The notes under the pieces were generated by a model that saw nothing but the letters and a program-made list of their open reading frames with translations, did no database searches and was not told the DNA's origin. A stretch of DNA of 39,719 bases from Fusobacteriaceae bacterium (lineage in GTDB: Bacteria > Fusobacteriota > Fusobacteriia > Fusobacteriales > Fusobacteriaceae), in the NCBI GenBank assembly GCA_031289425.1, contig JAITPM010000073.1:1-39719 (forward strand), in the 5' to 3' direction. This document shows positions 18,205 through 26,741 of the stretch, piece after piece (position 1 is the stretch's first letter; each line of letters begins with the position of its first letter). The position numbers and the translations under genes were made by a program.

Positions 18205-19198
18205 ACATCACCTCTATATTTAGGCCTTCTTCTTTGAACCAATCTATAGCTTCTTGTTGTTTTTGCATTGGTCCGCCAAGTTCTATGACTAGATGACCTA
18301 TATTCATTGTAGCTAAATTTTCAATAGTCCCACCAATTATATTTAAGTCTACATCAAATTTTCTGGCTGCCTTTGTAATAATTGGTTCTCTGGTAATTGA
18401 ACCCATAAAATTAGCTCTTATTATTTTATTCCCTTTGTTTTTTAAAAATTCTACTTTATTATCTTCATCATTAGGTAGATTGGAAATGAGAGCTCTTGTT
18501 ATGAGAGTCTTAGGCTCAGAAAAAACATGATGCACTCCGCCTTTTTCTACTATTTCTCCTTCTGACATGACGGCTACTTTATTACAGGTATCTCTTATAA
18601 CTTCCATCTGATGTGTAATCATGAGAACTGTAAGACCCAATTTTCTCTGAATATTTTTAATAAGTTCTAATATTGATTTGGTTGTCTTGGGATCAAGGGC
18701 AGAAGTGGCTTCGTCAGATAAAAGTATATCCGGGCTATTGGCTAGCGCTCTGGCAATGGCGACTCTTTGCTTCTGACCACCGCTCAATTGACTTGGATAG
18801 TATATAGATTTGTCTGTTAGTTCGACCAATTCCAACAATTCTTTTACTCTGGAATTTATTTTAGATTTTTCCCATTTGGCTATTTCTAGTGCAAAAGCTA
18901 CATTTCCGTATACCGTTCTGGAAGATAAAAGGTTGAAATGTTGAAATATCATTCCGATTTTTTTGCGTCTTTCCAATAGACTTGTCTTATCAAGAGCTGT
19001 TATATCTTCATTATCTATTATTATTTGTCCGCTTGTAGGTTCTTCCAATCTATTTATAAGTCTTATAAGAGAAGATTTGCCTGCTCCACTTAGACCGATT
19101 ATTCCGTAGATATCCCCTTTTTCTATTTCTAGTGATACATTTTTTACTGCATGAAATCCATTGGGGTAAATTTTATTCACACTTATTATTTTTATCAT
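18191..19198 (-). CDS. metN: Methionine ABC transporter ATP-binding protein
   Basis: 335-residue ATPase driving methionine import. Seen: Walker [16 protein letters not shown] (~residue 35), Q-loop [11 protein letters not shown] signature [15 protein letters not shown], Walker [13 protein letters not shown] and H-loop MITHQME. The C-terminal ~90 residues ([18 protein letters not shown] ... [20 protein letters not shown]) are the NIL domain, which in MetN binds methionine and inhibits transport when the cell is full. AGGAG precedes the start at eight bases. First gene after the SAM-I riboswitch, so it is controlled at both transcription and protein level. Confidence 0.97.
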   Translation of the reverse strand: MIKIISVNKIYPNGFHAVKNVSLEIEKGDIYGIIGLSGAGKSSLIRLINRLEEPTSGQIIIDNEDITALDKTSLLERRKKIGMIFQHFNLLSSRTVYGNVAFALEIAKWEKSKINSRVKELLELVELTDKSIYYPSQLSGGQKQRVAIARALANSPDILLSDEATSALDPKTTKSILELIKNIQRKLGLTVLMITHQMEVIRDTCNKVAVMSEGEIVEKGGVHHVFSEPKTLITRALISNLPNDEDNKVEFLKNKGNKIIRANFMGSITREPIITKAARKFDVDLNIIGGTIENLATMNIGHLVIELGGPMQKQQEAIDWFKEEGLNIEVMYDGI

Positions 19199-19220
19199 TT
19201 GAGATGCTCCTTTAAATTAA

Positions 19221-19360
19221 TAAAAAATCTCTAAACTTCCACCAAGATTAGAGATAGGTATAAATATATGTTATATCCATCTGTCTGGAATTAGCACCAC
19301 ACTTCTTGGTAGGTTGCTGAGACATCTTAGGGCCAGTCCCTCAGTCTCTCTTGATGGTAA
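19221..19360 (-). promoter_or_regulatory. SAM-I (S-box) riboswitch with terminator, controlling metNIQQ
   Basis: Read on the minus strand, the aptamer (19360 down to ~19275) shows the S-box core: ATCAAGAGAGACTGAGGGA, CTGGCCCTA, CAGCAACCT and GGTGCTAATTCCAGACAG. P1 is closed by CCATC and GATGG. Downstream, ATCTCTAA (19228-19235) pairs with TTAGAGAT (19248-19255) and is followed by TTTTTTA, a terminator. SAM binding should end transcription before metN when methionine is plentiful. Confidence 0.93.
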
Positions 19361-19392
19361 AAATGGTTTTAATCATTAAAATTAGTTAAAGT

Positions 19393-19421
19393 ATGATATA
19401 ACTTTTAGCCTGATTTGTCAA
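19393..19421 (-). promoter_or_regulatory. Promoter of the met operon
   Basis: Minus-strand TTGACA (19416-19421), 17 bp, TATCAT (19393-19398), placed about 30 bp before the riboswitch aptamer. Confidence 0.8.
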
Positions 19422-19513
19422 GAAAAATTTTTTATTTATTTATATGGAAATTTTGCTGAAAAGTTTGTATAATGTATTTGAAAAATAAATAAAATTGCAT
19501 GGAAGGATATATA

Positions 19514-20290
19514 ATGAAGATCTCAATCTTGGGAAGCGGAAGTGGTGGAAATTCAACGTTTGTAGAATCTGATGGTACTAAAATATTGATAGATGCCGGG
19601 TTTAGTTGCAAGAAAATAGAAGAAAAATTATGCTGTATAAATGAAAAATTATGCGATATTGATGCACTTTTAATAACGCATGAACATACAGATCATATTT
19701 CCGGTGCCGGCATTATTTCTAGGAAATATAATATACCGATTTATATAACCCGCGAGAGCTATCATGCAGGCAAAGCAAAAATAGGTGATATTGGTGATGA
19801 AAATCTAAAATTTATAGACAATTCTTTTATTTTAAACGATAATATACAAGCGATTCCATTTGATGTTATGCATGATGCCGAGAGAACAATAGGTTTTAGA
19901 TTGACATCTCAAAGCGGTAAAACTATTACTATATCAACAGATATTGGATATGTGAATAATATAGTGAGAGAAGCATTCAGGAATACTGATGTTATGGTCA
20001 TTGAAAGTAACTATGATTATAATATGCTTATGAACTGTAGTTATCCTTTCGATTTAAAAGCTCGCATAAAAAGTAGAAACGGACATCTTTCTAATTCTTC
20101 AGCAGCAAAATTTATAGCTGAAATGTATACTTCTAATTTAAAAAAAGTATTTTTGGCTCATGTGAGTAGGGATAGCAACACTTACAATATGGCAAAAGAA
20201 ACGATAACAGATGAATTGATACATAATAAAATAAAACTAGAATTTGAAGTAGCACTGCAAGATAAAAATACAGATATATTTAGATTATAA
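19514..20290 (+). CDS. MBL-fold metallo-hydrolase (YycJ/WalJ-like)
   Basis: 258-residue metallo-beta-lactamase-fold hydrolase, close to YycJ/WalJ, a 5'-exonuclease-like DNA-processing protein in Firmicutes. Seen: MKISILGSGSGGNSTFVES, ILIDAGFSCKKIEEKL, the metal motif LLITHEHTDHISG (HxHxDH), MHDAERTIGFRL, STDIGYV and ESNYDYNML. A late HLSNSSAAKF with VFLAHVSRDSN completes the site. The start is ATG 19514, six bases from AAGGA; the in-frame ATG 19499 has no ribosome binding site. A possible -10 (TATAAT, 19468-19473) lies upstream with only a weak -35. It heads a run with the UDG-like and folate genes. Confidence 0.9.
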   Translation: MKISILGSGSGGNSTFVESDGTKILIDAGFSCKKIEEKLCCINEKLCDIDALLITHEHTDHISGAGIISRKYNIPIYITRESYHAGKAKIGDIGDENLKFIDNSFILNDNIQAIPFDVMHDAERTIGFRLTSQSGKTITISTDIGYVNNIVREAFRNTDVMVIESNYDYNMLMNCSYPFDLKARIKSRNGHLSNSSAAKFIAEMYTSNLKKVFLAHVSRDSNTYNMAKETITDELIHNKIKLEFEVALQDKNTDIFRL

Positions 20291-20301
20291 GGTGAAAATT
20301 T

Positions 20302-20901
20302 ATGGACTATGTAAACGATCTATGGGAAGATTTATTATATGAATTAAAAAAAATAAAAAACCCAATAGTTGAAAATGTAAATGATGAAATAATAGTTGGT
20401 AGTGGGAACAGAGAAGCAAAAGTTGTATTTATTGGTGATGATTCCAGTCTATATGAAAATGATGATTTAAAAGTATCGCCTGGGTCAAGTGGAGAGTTTT
20501 TGTTTAAACTCTGTGATTTGAGAGATATAAAACCTAATAATTATTATGTGACTACATTGACTAAACGTAATTGCAAGTATAGGGATTTTTTGGATAAAGA
20601 TAGAGGTTTATTGAAGGAACTTCTTGATATGCAACTTTCTTTGATTAATCCAAAAATTATTGTAGCTCTTGGTTCTGAAGTTGCTAATTTATTATTTGCT
20701 GAAGAAATAGATTTTAATAAACTTAGAGGAAATGTCATGAATTTAGTTGGCGATACTGAAATTTTAATTACTTACGATGTAAAATTTGCAAAGAAGTCTC
20801 GACATGAAGCAGGCAAAAATTCTAAAGTTGCCACTGATTTTTGGAACGATTTGAATGTTTTAAAAAAGGAGCTTGATAAAATTAATGGAGCAAGTGAATA
20901 A
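20302..20901 (+). CDS. Degenerate uracil-DNA-glycosylase-superfamily protein
   Basis: 199 residues that follow the layout of family 4 uracil-DNA glycosylases but with the signatures eroded. Seen: KVVFIGDDSSLYENDD stands where GEAPGxxED is expected. SGEFLFKLCDLRDIKPNNYYVTTLTKRNC matches the VGxAG...YITNVVKCRP stretch. INPKIIVALGSEVANLLF is the conserved core helix. The last motif (TYHPSxLLR) reads TYDVKFAKKSRHEA. The four Fe-S cysteines are absent, so cluster-free or non-glycosylase function is likely. It begins 11 nt after the MBL hydrolase gene and overlaps the next gene by 17 nt. Confidence 0.68.
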   Translation: MDYVNDLWEDLLYELKKIKNPIVENVNDEIIVGSGNREAKVVFIGDDSSLYENDDLKVSPGSSGEFLFKLCDLRDIKPNNYYVTTLTKRNCKYRDFLDKDRGLLKELLDMQLSLINPKIIVALGSEVANLLFAEEIDFNKLRGNVMNLVGDTEILITYDVKFAKKSRHEAGKNSKVATDFWNDLNVLKKELDKINGASE

Positions 20902-21460
20902 TATTCAAATTTTGAAAAATCAAATTAGAGCTCAGTTAAAAGAAAAAAGGGAGCAGATATCTTTTGATAATATTTTGAAATCTAGCGATAGAATTGCTCA
21001 TTTATTTTTAGAAATTATAAAGAATAATGATTTTAATAGTATAATGAGTTATTGTAGTTTTCGGAATGAAGTCGATACTGATTTTATAAATAAAGAAATA
21101 TTAAAGATGAAAAAGATTTTAATTTTACCCAAAATAGAAAATAATCAAATTATTCCCATAAGAGAAAATAGTTTATTAGGTTTAAAAAAAAATAAATTTG
21201 GTATATATGAACCTGATGGTTATTGCTATACAGATAAAATCGATATGATTATAGTACCGGGAATTGGATTTGATAAGAAAGGAAATAGGATAGGATTTGG
21301 AAAAGGATATTATGATAAATTTTTAAAAAATTATAAAACTGTCTTAAAAATAGCTCTAGCTTTTGAGTTTCAGATTATTAATAATATACCGACTGAAGAA
21401 CATGATATAAAAATAAATAAATTGATTTCAGAAAAAAAATTATATCATTTTTCTGATTAA
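20885..21460 (+). CDS. 5-formyltetrahydrofolate cyclo-ligase
   Basis: 191-residue enzyme converting 5-formyl-THF to 5,10-methenyl-THF with ATP, returning folate to the one-carbon pool. Seen: the N-terminal helix with LKEKREQIS, SYCSFRNEVDTDFI (substrate pocket), LILPKI, and the ATP/Mg signature VPGIGFDKKGNRIGFGKGYYDKFL, which defines the family. Length is normal. The start is set by comparison: ATG 20885 overlaps the previous gene, and the TTG at 20873 is too close to the AAGGAG at 20865. Confidence 0.94.
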   Translation: MEQVNNIQILKNQIRAQLKEKREQISFDNILKSSDRIAHLFLEIIKNNDFNSIMSYCSFRNEVDTDFINKEILKMKKILILPKIENNQIIPIRENSLLGLKKNKFGIYEPDGYCYTDKIDMIIVPGIGFDKKGNRIGFGKGYYDKFLKNYKTVLKIALAFEFQIINNIPTEEHDIKINKLISEKKLYHFSD

Positions 21461-21487
21461 AATTTTTCAATTTATTTAAAATAAAAA

Positions 21488-21516
21488 TTGAAAAATTCTA
21501 ATTATTATGATAGTAT
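21488..21516 (+). promoter_or_regulatory. Promoter of yebC
   Basis: TTGAAA (21488-21493), 17 bp, TAGTAT (21511-21516), about 90 bp upstream of the GTG start. The -35 lies inside the right arm of a 13-bp AT inverted repeat (21461-21473 with 21485-21497) that may end the upstream transcript. Confidence 0.6.
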
Positions 21517-21604
21517 TTTATAGCGACAATTAACTGGTTTTAAGATAAACCAATAAAATATTTAAGATAAATATTCTAAAACTATATTTTAGGAGGGATT
21601 TTTT

Positions 21605-22354
21605 GTGTCTGGACATAGTAAATGGAATAACATACAACATAGAAAAGGCGCTCAAGATAAGAAAAGGGCAAAATTATTTACAAAATTCGGAAGAGAAATA
21701 ACAGTTTCTGCCAGAGAAGGTGGAGGAGATGCTGATTTTAATCCTAGACTTAGACTTGCAATAGAAAAGGCAAAAGCTGGAAATATGCCCAAGGATGCCT
21801 TGGAGAGAGCTATTAAAAAAGGTACAGGAGAATTGGATGGAGCAGAATATGTAGAACTCAGATATGAGGGATACGGACCTGCAGGGACTGCATTTATTGT
21901 AGATACTCTCACAGATAATAAAAATAGGACAGCTTCTGAAGTAAGAATGGTATTCACAAGAAAAGGCGGTAATTTGGGAACGGACGGGGCTGTTTCTTGG
22001 ATGTTTAAAAAACAGGGTAACCTATTTGTAAAATCAGAAGGGATAGATACTGATAAATTTATGATGGACGCAATTGATGCGGGAGCAGAGGATGTTATGG
22101 AAGATGATGAATATTTCGAAGTCATCACTGACCCGGCAGAATTTCAAAATGTACTTGATAAGTTAAAATCATTGGGATACACTTATGAAGATGCAGAAAT
22201 TTCAATGAAACCTGAAAATAAAATTTTGATTGATGATTTAGAAACGGCCAAATCAGTAATGGCTATGTATGATGGATTGGATGATTTGGATGACGTACAG
22301 GAAGTATACTCCAATTTTGATATTCCTGATGCCATTTTGGAACAATTAGATTAG
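21605..22354 (+). CDS. yebC: YebC/PmpR family protein (TACO1-like)
   Basis: 249-residue protein of the YebC/TACO1 family. Older work calls members transcription factors; recent work ties them to ribosome function at difficult sequences such as proline runs. Seen: MSGHSKWNNIQHRKGAQDKK at the N-terminus is diagnostic. KAKAGNMPKDALERAIKKG, YEGYGPAGTAFIVD and GGNLGTDGAVSWMF follow. The start is GTG with AGGAGGG upstream. It is monocistronic between a promoter and a terminator. Confidence 0.96.
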   Translation: MSGHSKWNNIQHRKGAQDKKRAKLFTKFGREITVSAREGGGDADFNPRLRLAIEKAKAGNMPKDALERAIKKGTGELDGAEYVELRYEGYGPAGTAFIVDTLTDNKNRTASEVRMVFTRKGGNLGTDGAVSWMFKKQGNLFVKSEGIDTDKFMMDAIDAGAEDVMEDDEYFEVITDPAEFQNVLDKLKSLGYTYEDAEISMKPENKILIDDLETAKSVMAMYDGLDDLDDVQEVYSNFDIPDAILEQLD

Positions 22355-22377
22355 TTAAATATATTTGTAATTATAAG

Positions 22378-22415
22378 CAAGAGAAGGTTATATTCCCACT
22401 TCTCTTGAATTTTTT
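22378..22415 (+). terminator. Terminator after yebC
   Basis: CAAGAGAAG (22378-22386) pairs with CTTCTCTTG (22399-22407), then AATTTTTT. Confidence 0.9.
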
Positions 22416-22518
22416 GAAAAATTACTAAAATAATTAAAAAAGTATAAAAATACTGATAAATTGGTGTTTAATTTTAAAAAAGACTGATAATCAGGTACTG
22501 TCTTGATGAGGAGAAAAA

Positions 22519-23623
22519 ATGGATTTTTTAGATATAAAAAGAGAATATTTGGAATTAAAAGAAAAAGTTTCAATTGTCAGGGGGTCACTTTGATATTCCC
22601 AAACGACAAAAGAAAATAGAAAATTTGGAAGAAAAAACTAAGGAAGAAAATTTTTGGGGAGATAAGAAAAAAAGTTCTGCTGTAATAAAAGAAATGAATC
22701 AAGAAAAAGAAATAATCGCAACTTTTCTTCATATAGAAAATGAAATTAGCGAAGAAGAAGTTTTGATAGAATTTGTTGATTCCGGAGAAGAAGAATTTGT
22801 ATCCGAATTAAATGAAAAACATAAATATTTAAAAAAGGTTGTCGAAGATTTTGATATTGATCTGTTGTTAGATGGAGAATATGATTCAAACAATGCTATT
22901 GTCACTATTCATTCCGGAGCCGGTGGTACAGAAGCATGTGATTGGGCTGAGATGCTGTATAGAATGTATGCCAGATGGTGTAATTTAAAAAAATATAAAA
23001 TAAAAGAACTGGACTTTATGCCGGGTGACAGTGTAGGAATAAAATCAATCACTTTCCTAGTAGAAGGAAAGAGATCCTATGGATATCTTAAGAGCGAAAA
23101 AGGGGTGCATAGGTTAGTCAGAATATCTCCTTTTGATGCCAATAAGAAGCGTCATACATCATTTGCATCTGTAGAAGTAATGCCGGAAGTGGATGAAACC
23201 GTAGAAGTGACTATAGATCAGAATGATTTAAAAATAGATACATACAGGGCAAGTGGTGCTGGTGGTCAACATGTAAATATGACTGATTCTGCTGTCCGAA
23301 TAACTCATCTTCCTACAGGGATTGTAGTGACTTGCCAGAAAGAGCGCTCTCAACTGGTAAATCGTGAAACGGCTATGAAATTTTTAAAATCTAAATTACT
23401 TGATATTGAAATGGAAAAAAAAGAGGCAAGGCTGAAAGAAATACAGGGAGAACAGAGTGAAATCGGATGGGGAAATCAAATCAGATCCTACGTATTTCAG
23501 CCATATACCATGGTAAAAGACCATAGATTTTCGAAAGAAATCGGAAATATCAAAGCAGTTATGGATGGAGAAATTGATGAATTTATAAATAGTTTTTTGC
23601 GTTGGAAAAAAGAAAATCAGTAA
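22519..23623 (+). CDS. prfB: Peptide chain release factor 2, made by programmed +1 frameshift
   Basis: RF2 releases nascent chains at UGA and UAA. Seen: the first frame starts at ATG 22519 (GAGGAG upstream), reads 24 codons and meets TGA at 22591-22593. Shifting +1 at CTT gives GAT and continues to 23623, 367 residues in all. The body contains the codon-reading SPF tripeptide (RISPFDANKKRH) and the peptidyl-hydrolase GGQ loop (ASGAGGQHVNMT), with TDSAVRITHLPTGI after it. A plain translation from the downstream frame alone would lose the first helix. The gene autoregulates: when RF2 is scarce, the TGA stalls and the shift occurs. Confidence 0.97.
22579..22593 (+). promoter_or_regulatory. prfB: prfB frameshift site
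   Basis: The internal Shine-Dalgarno AGGGGG (22579-22584) is followed three bases later by CTT TGA (22588-22593). This is the same geometry as the well-studied E. coli site; only the three-base spacer (TCA) differs. Confidence 0.95.
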
Positions 23624-23777
23624 TTTAATTAATTACTTCAAAAAAGATAAAATATATGATAAAATTCAATTCTAGTTGAATTATAAATAAAATTTACAGC
23701 GGGTTATATTTATAATCAAGTTATATTTATAATTTTGATAAAAATATATTAAGTATTAATAAAGTATTTGATTTAAA

Positions 23778-23822
23778 AAGTATAAGTATAAAAATAAGTA
23801 TAAAGTATAAGCATAAAGTACA
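23778..23822 (+). repeat. AAGTATAA-type repeats in the gltX leader
   Basis: Six or seven imperfect copies of A-AGTAT/A-AGCAT lie directly before the gltX ribosome binding site AAGGAG. Further up, GTTATATTTATAAT occurs twice (about 23704-23735). The tract is A-rich and unstructured, which would favour translation. The rest of 23624-23835 holds nothing else that I recognise; I looked for a T-box and did not see one. Confidence 0.6.
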
Positions 23823-23835
23823 AGGAGATATAAAA

Positions 23836-25350
23836 ATGGAAAAAAGAGTCAGAACGAGAATAGCCCCATCTCCTACTGGGGATCCACATGTAGGGACGGC
23901 TTATATAGCTCTATATAATTTAGCATTTGCCTGGAAAAATGGCGGTGACTTTATTTTGCGTGTAGAAGATACGGATCAGAATAGATATATCGAAGGTTCT
24001 GAAAAAATGATATTCGATGCATTGAAATGGTTGGGATTGGACTATGCCGAAGGACCGGATGTGGGTGGTAAGTTTGGACCATATAGACAATCTGAAAGAT
24101 TTGGTATATATGGTGAATATGCCAAAAAACTAGTAGAATTGGGAGGAGCATATTATTGTTTTTGCACTCCGGAAAGATTGGAAAACTTGAGAGAAAGACA
24201 AAAAGCTATGGGGAAAGCACCCGGATATGACGGATGCTGCCGTTCACTTACTCCGGAACAAGTGAAGGCAAAAATAGATGCGGGAGAACCATATGTCATC
24301 AGATTAAAGATGCCGTATGAAGGTAAAACAATTATAAATGATAGATTGCGTGGAGAAATTATATTTGAAAACGATAAAATAGACGATCAGGTTTTATTAA
24401 AAGCTGATGGATATCCTACATATCATTTGGCAAATGTTGTAGATGATCATTTGATGGAAATTACACATGTGATAAGAGCCGAAGAATGGATAGCTTCGAC
24501 TCCGAAACATATACAATTATATAAGGCTTTTGACTGGGATATACCTGAATTTATCCATATGCCGCTTTTAAGAAATGCTGATAAAACAAAAATTTCAAAG
24601 AGAAAAAACCCGGTTTCTTTGGTTTGGTATAGAGAACAAGGATATTTGAAGGAAGGTATTGTAAATTTCTTGGGATTGATGGGTTATTCTTTTGGGGAAA
24701 ATAAAGAAATATTTTTTCTTAACGAATTTGAAGAAAGTTTTAATATAGATAACGTATCGTTGGGCGGGCCTGTTTTTGATTTAGTAAAATTGGGATGGGT
24801 AAATAATCATCATATGAGACTTAAGGACTTAGATGAATTGACTAAAATGACTATACCATTTTTTAAAGAACTTGGATTTGTTGGAGAAAATGTTGATCAA
24901 GAAGAATATAAATCATTGGTAAAAATTGTAGAAATTTTACGTGAAGGCGCTCAAACATTAAAAGAATTGGCAAAAAAATCTGAAATGTTTTTTGTTGATG
25001 ATATTGAATTACAACAAGTTACAGAAGAAATGAATAGTAAAGAAAGAAAAAGTTTGGAAAAATTAAAAGCATCTATATATGATCCTACAGCTAAAGAAGC
25101 GATTTCTTTATTTATAGAAAAATTAAAAAAATGGAATAAAGATGACTTTACTATTGATGAAGCTAAGGATTTGTTGCATTCTACAATGGAGGAGCTAGGG
25201 GCAAGTCCAGTCAAAGTTTTTATGCCGTTAAGAGCTGTTATTACTGGGCAATCTGTAGGAACTGATTTGTACAATATGCTCTATGTAATAGGAAAAGAAA
25301 GAACTTTAAAGAGAATAGAAACAATGGTAAAAAAATACAATATATTATAA
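23836..25350 (+). CDS. gltX: Glutamyl-tRNA synthetase
   Basis: Class I aminoacyl-tRNA synthetase charging tRNA-Glu. Seen: RTRIAPSPTGDPHVGTAYIAL with the HIGH-equivalent PHVG (residues ~8-22), LRVEDTDQNRYIEGSE, YPTYHLANVVDDHLM, VIRAEEWIASTPKH, and KTKISKRKNPVSL as the KMSKS loop (~residue 255). The C-terminal third is the helical anticodon-binding domain. 504 residues is normal. It contains C-x-C (YCFC) and a CC pair at residues 100-135, the zinc-binding subdomain, retained here. If the genome also has GatCAB, it may charge tRNA-Gln too; this cannot be told from the window. Confidence 0.97.
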   Translation: MEKRVRTRIAPSPTGDPHVGTAYIALYNLAFAWKNGGDFILRVEDTDQNRYIEGSEKMIFDALKWLGLDYAEGPDVGGKFGPYRQSERFGIYGEYAKKLVELGGAYYCFCTPERLENLRERQKAMGKAPGYDGCCRSLTPEQVKAKIDAGEPYVIRLKMPYEGKTIINDRLRGEIIFENDKIDDQVLLKADGYPTYHLANVVDDHLMEITHVIRAEEWIASTPKHIQLYKAFDWDIPEFIHMPLLRNADKTKISKRKNPVSLVWYREQGYLKEGIVNFLGLMGYSFGENKEIFFLNEFEESFNIDNVSLGGPVFDLVKLGWVNNHHMRLKDLDELTKMTIPFFKELGFVGENVDQEEYKSLVKIVEILREGAQTLKELAKKSEMFFVDDIELQQVTEEMNSKERKSLEKLKASIYDPTAKEAISLFIEKLKKWNKDDFTIDEAKDLLHSTMEELGASPVKVFMPLRAVITGQSVGTDLYNMLYVIGKERTLKRIETMVKKYNIL

Positions 25351-25362
25351 GTATAAAAATTT

Positions 25363-25401
25363 AGGATAAAAATGTTAATGTTAAAATTTTATCCTATTTT
25401 T
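25363..25401 (+). terminator. Terminator after gltX
   Basis: AGGATAAAA (25363-25371) pairs with TTTTATCCT (25387-25395) around a 15-base loop, followed by ATTTTT. Confidence 0.8.
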
Positions 25402-25457
25402 AAATTAAACATAACTTTCGACTTAATAAAAAATTTTTTCAAATATTTTGAAATTTG

Positions 25458-25466
25458 TGATATAAT
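25458..25466 (+). promoter_or_regulatory. Extended -10 promoter of the TPR-glmU-prs run
   Basis: TGATATAAT is an extended -10 (TGn then TATAAT at 25461-25466) with no good -35 box. It is about 75 bp before the TPR gene start. Confidence 0.6.
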
Positions 25467-25540
25467 AACTATAACACGAATAAAATAGAGTCTTATTTTA
25501 AGTTTTTTATTGATGTTTTTTGTTAAATGAGGTGAAGAGT

Positions 25541-26098
25541 GTGTTACGAAGAGATATATTAAAAAAGTATACTGGTAGAGATGTCTTAAAAGAAGAAGAA
25601 AAAATCAGAATCCATCTACTCTCAAAACCTGAAGATAGAAACAAATTAAAAAATTTAGTTTTCATTCTGTGCCATAAAAAAGATTTTGAGGGTGCTATTA
25701 AACTTTGCGAAAAATATTTGGAAAAAAAACCAAAAGATGGAGAATTTTTAGGAATTCTCGGTTATTTATTCTATGAAACGGAAAAAACAAAAAAAGCCAT
25801 AGAATATTTAAATAAATCTTTGGAGGCATTTCCTAACACCGCTTTTATCCATTTTTTACTTGGAAATGCTTATTCACGAGCTGGAAAAGTAAAAGATGCT
25901 ATTTTAAACTATGACTTTGCTATTTGTTTGGATTTGGATATTTATAGTGCTCATATTAATTTCGCTCAAAATTATGAGGAGATTGGTCAAAAAGAAAGGG
26001 CTTTGAATGAATATATTATTGCCTATGAAATTGATCCTAGAAGCAAGAAAATTGAAAAAAAAATTAGAGAACTCTCTATAGAACTAAACAGGCCATAA
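25541..26098 (+). CDS. Tetratricopeptide-repeat protein
   Basis: A 185-residue protein made mostly of TPR units, helical hairpins that bind partner proteins. Seen: from about residue 45, four repeats with the canonical pattern can be read: KKDFEGAIKLCEKYLEKKP, TEKTKKAIEYLNKSLEAFP, AGKVKDAILNYDFAICLDL, IGQKERALNEYIIAYEIDP. There is no signal peptide or membrane helix, so it is cytosolic. The start is GTG 25541, five bases after the strong GAGGTGA; the in-frame TTG at 25520 has none. Its neighbour is a membrane J-protein, which suggests a chaperone or assembly role; this is inference. Confidence 0.85.
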   Translation: MLRRDILKKYTGRDVLKEEEKIRIHLLSKPEDRNKLKNLVFILCHKKDFEGAIKLCEKYLEKKPKDGEFLGILGYLFYETEKTKKAIEYLNKSLEAFPNTAFIHFLLGNAYSRAGKVKDAILNYDFAICLDLDIYSAHINFAQNYEEIGQKERALNEYIIAYEIDPRSKKIEKKIRELSIELNRP

Positions 26099-26123
26099 AT
26101 TTTAGATATTTCGAGGGATAACC

Positions 26124-26711
26124 ATGTCATTTATATTGGCTTTTATTGCAGTAATGTTTTTATTTATTCTTTTGTTCTATGTATTAGGACTTAAGAGTGT
26201 AAAATCTGCTATTCCTTTTTTAATCATTCTTTTTATTCTCTTTGGAATATTAAAATCTGCAAAATTTGATATCGTCAAATATTTAGGAATATTTCTTCTT
26301 ATTATTTTTTCTTTTGTTTCCATTGTTCTGTTTTTTCTATATTTTATATACAGTAAAAAATATAGAAATATAAATAGGCATAGTAATAATAAAAATACTT
26401 ATAATAGGAATAATGGATTTAATTCCAGCGAAAATTTTGAAAATTTTTATAATAAAAAAAGTAGTAAAGATAGTTATAGTAGCCATACAAATAATTATAA
26501 TATTTGGAATAACAAAAGCAAATATTATAAAATATTAAATATACCATTATCTGCTACCTTAGAAGAGGTAAAAAAAGCATATAGAAACCTTATAAAACAA
26601 CATCACCCTGATAAATTTATGAATGCACCTCAGGATGAAAAAAAATATCATGAAAAAAAGATGAAAGAAATAAATGAAGCTTATGATTATATAGAAAAAC
26701 TTTATCAATAG
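26124..26711 (+). CDS. Membrane-anchored J-domain protein
   Basis: A 195-residue protein. The first ~76 residues hold three hydrophobic helices with little between them. Residues ~80-130 are an Asn/Ser/Tyr-rich flexible linker (RNINRHSNNKNTYNRN and on). Residues ~132-194 are a J domain with KYYKILNIPLSATLEEVKKA, the HPD motif at 161-163 (QHHPDKF) and EINEAYDYIEKLY. It should recruit DnaK to the inner membrane. It lacks the Gly/Phe and zinc parts of DnaJ, so it is a class III (C) J-protein, laid out like DjlA in reverse. It follows the TPR gene by 25 nt. Confidence 0.9.
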   Translation: MSFILAFIAVMFLFILLFYVLGLKSVKSAIPFLIILFILFGILKSAKFDIVKYLGIFLLIIFSFVSIVLFFLYFIYSKKYRNINRHSNNKNTYNRNNGFNSSENFENFYNKKSSKDSYSSHTNNYNIWNNKSKYYKILNIPLSATLEEVKKAYRNLIKQHHPDKFMNAPQDEKKYHEKKMKEINEAYDYIEKLYQ

Positions 26712-26741
26712 ACTTCATATTTCATAAATGAAGGAGAAAAA

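Noticed and set aside
21652-22128. 158-codon minus-strand frame inside yebC
   Set aside because: It is antisense to a highly conserved gene with normal codon use; it has no start context and no known domain.
22574-23623. prfB as a plain 349-residue gene starting at TTG 22574
   Set aside because: This start sits just before the frameshift site and leaves out the first helix; the two-frame reading gives a full-length RF2.
23624-23835. T-box leader before gltX
   Set aside because: I looked for the conserved T-box sequence and a terminator/antiterminator pair and found neither.
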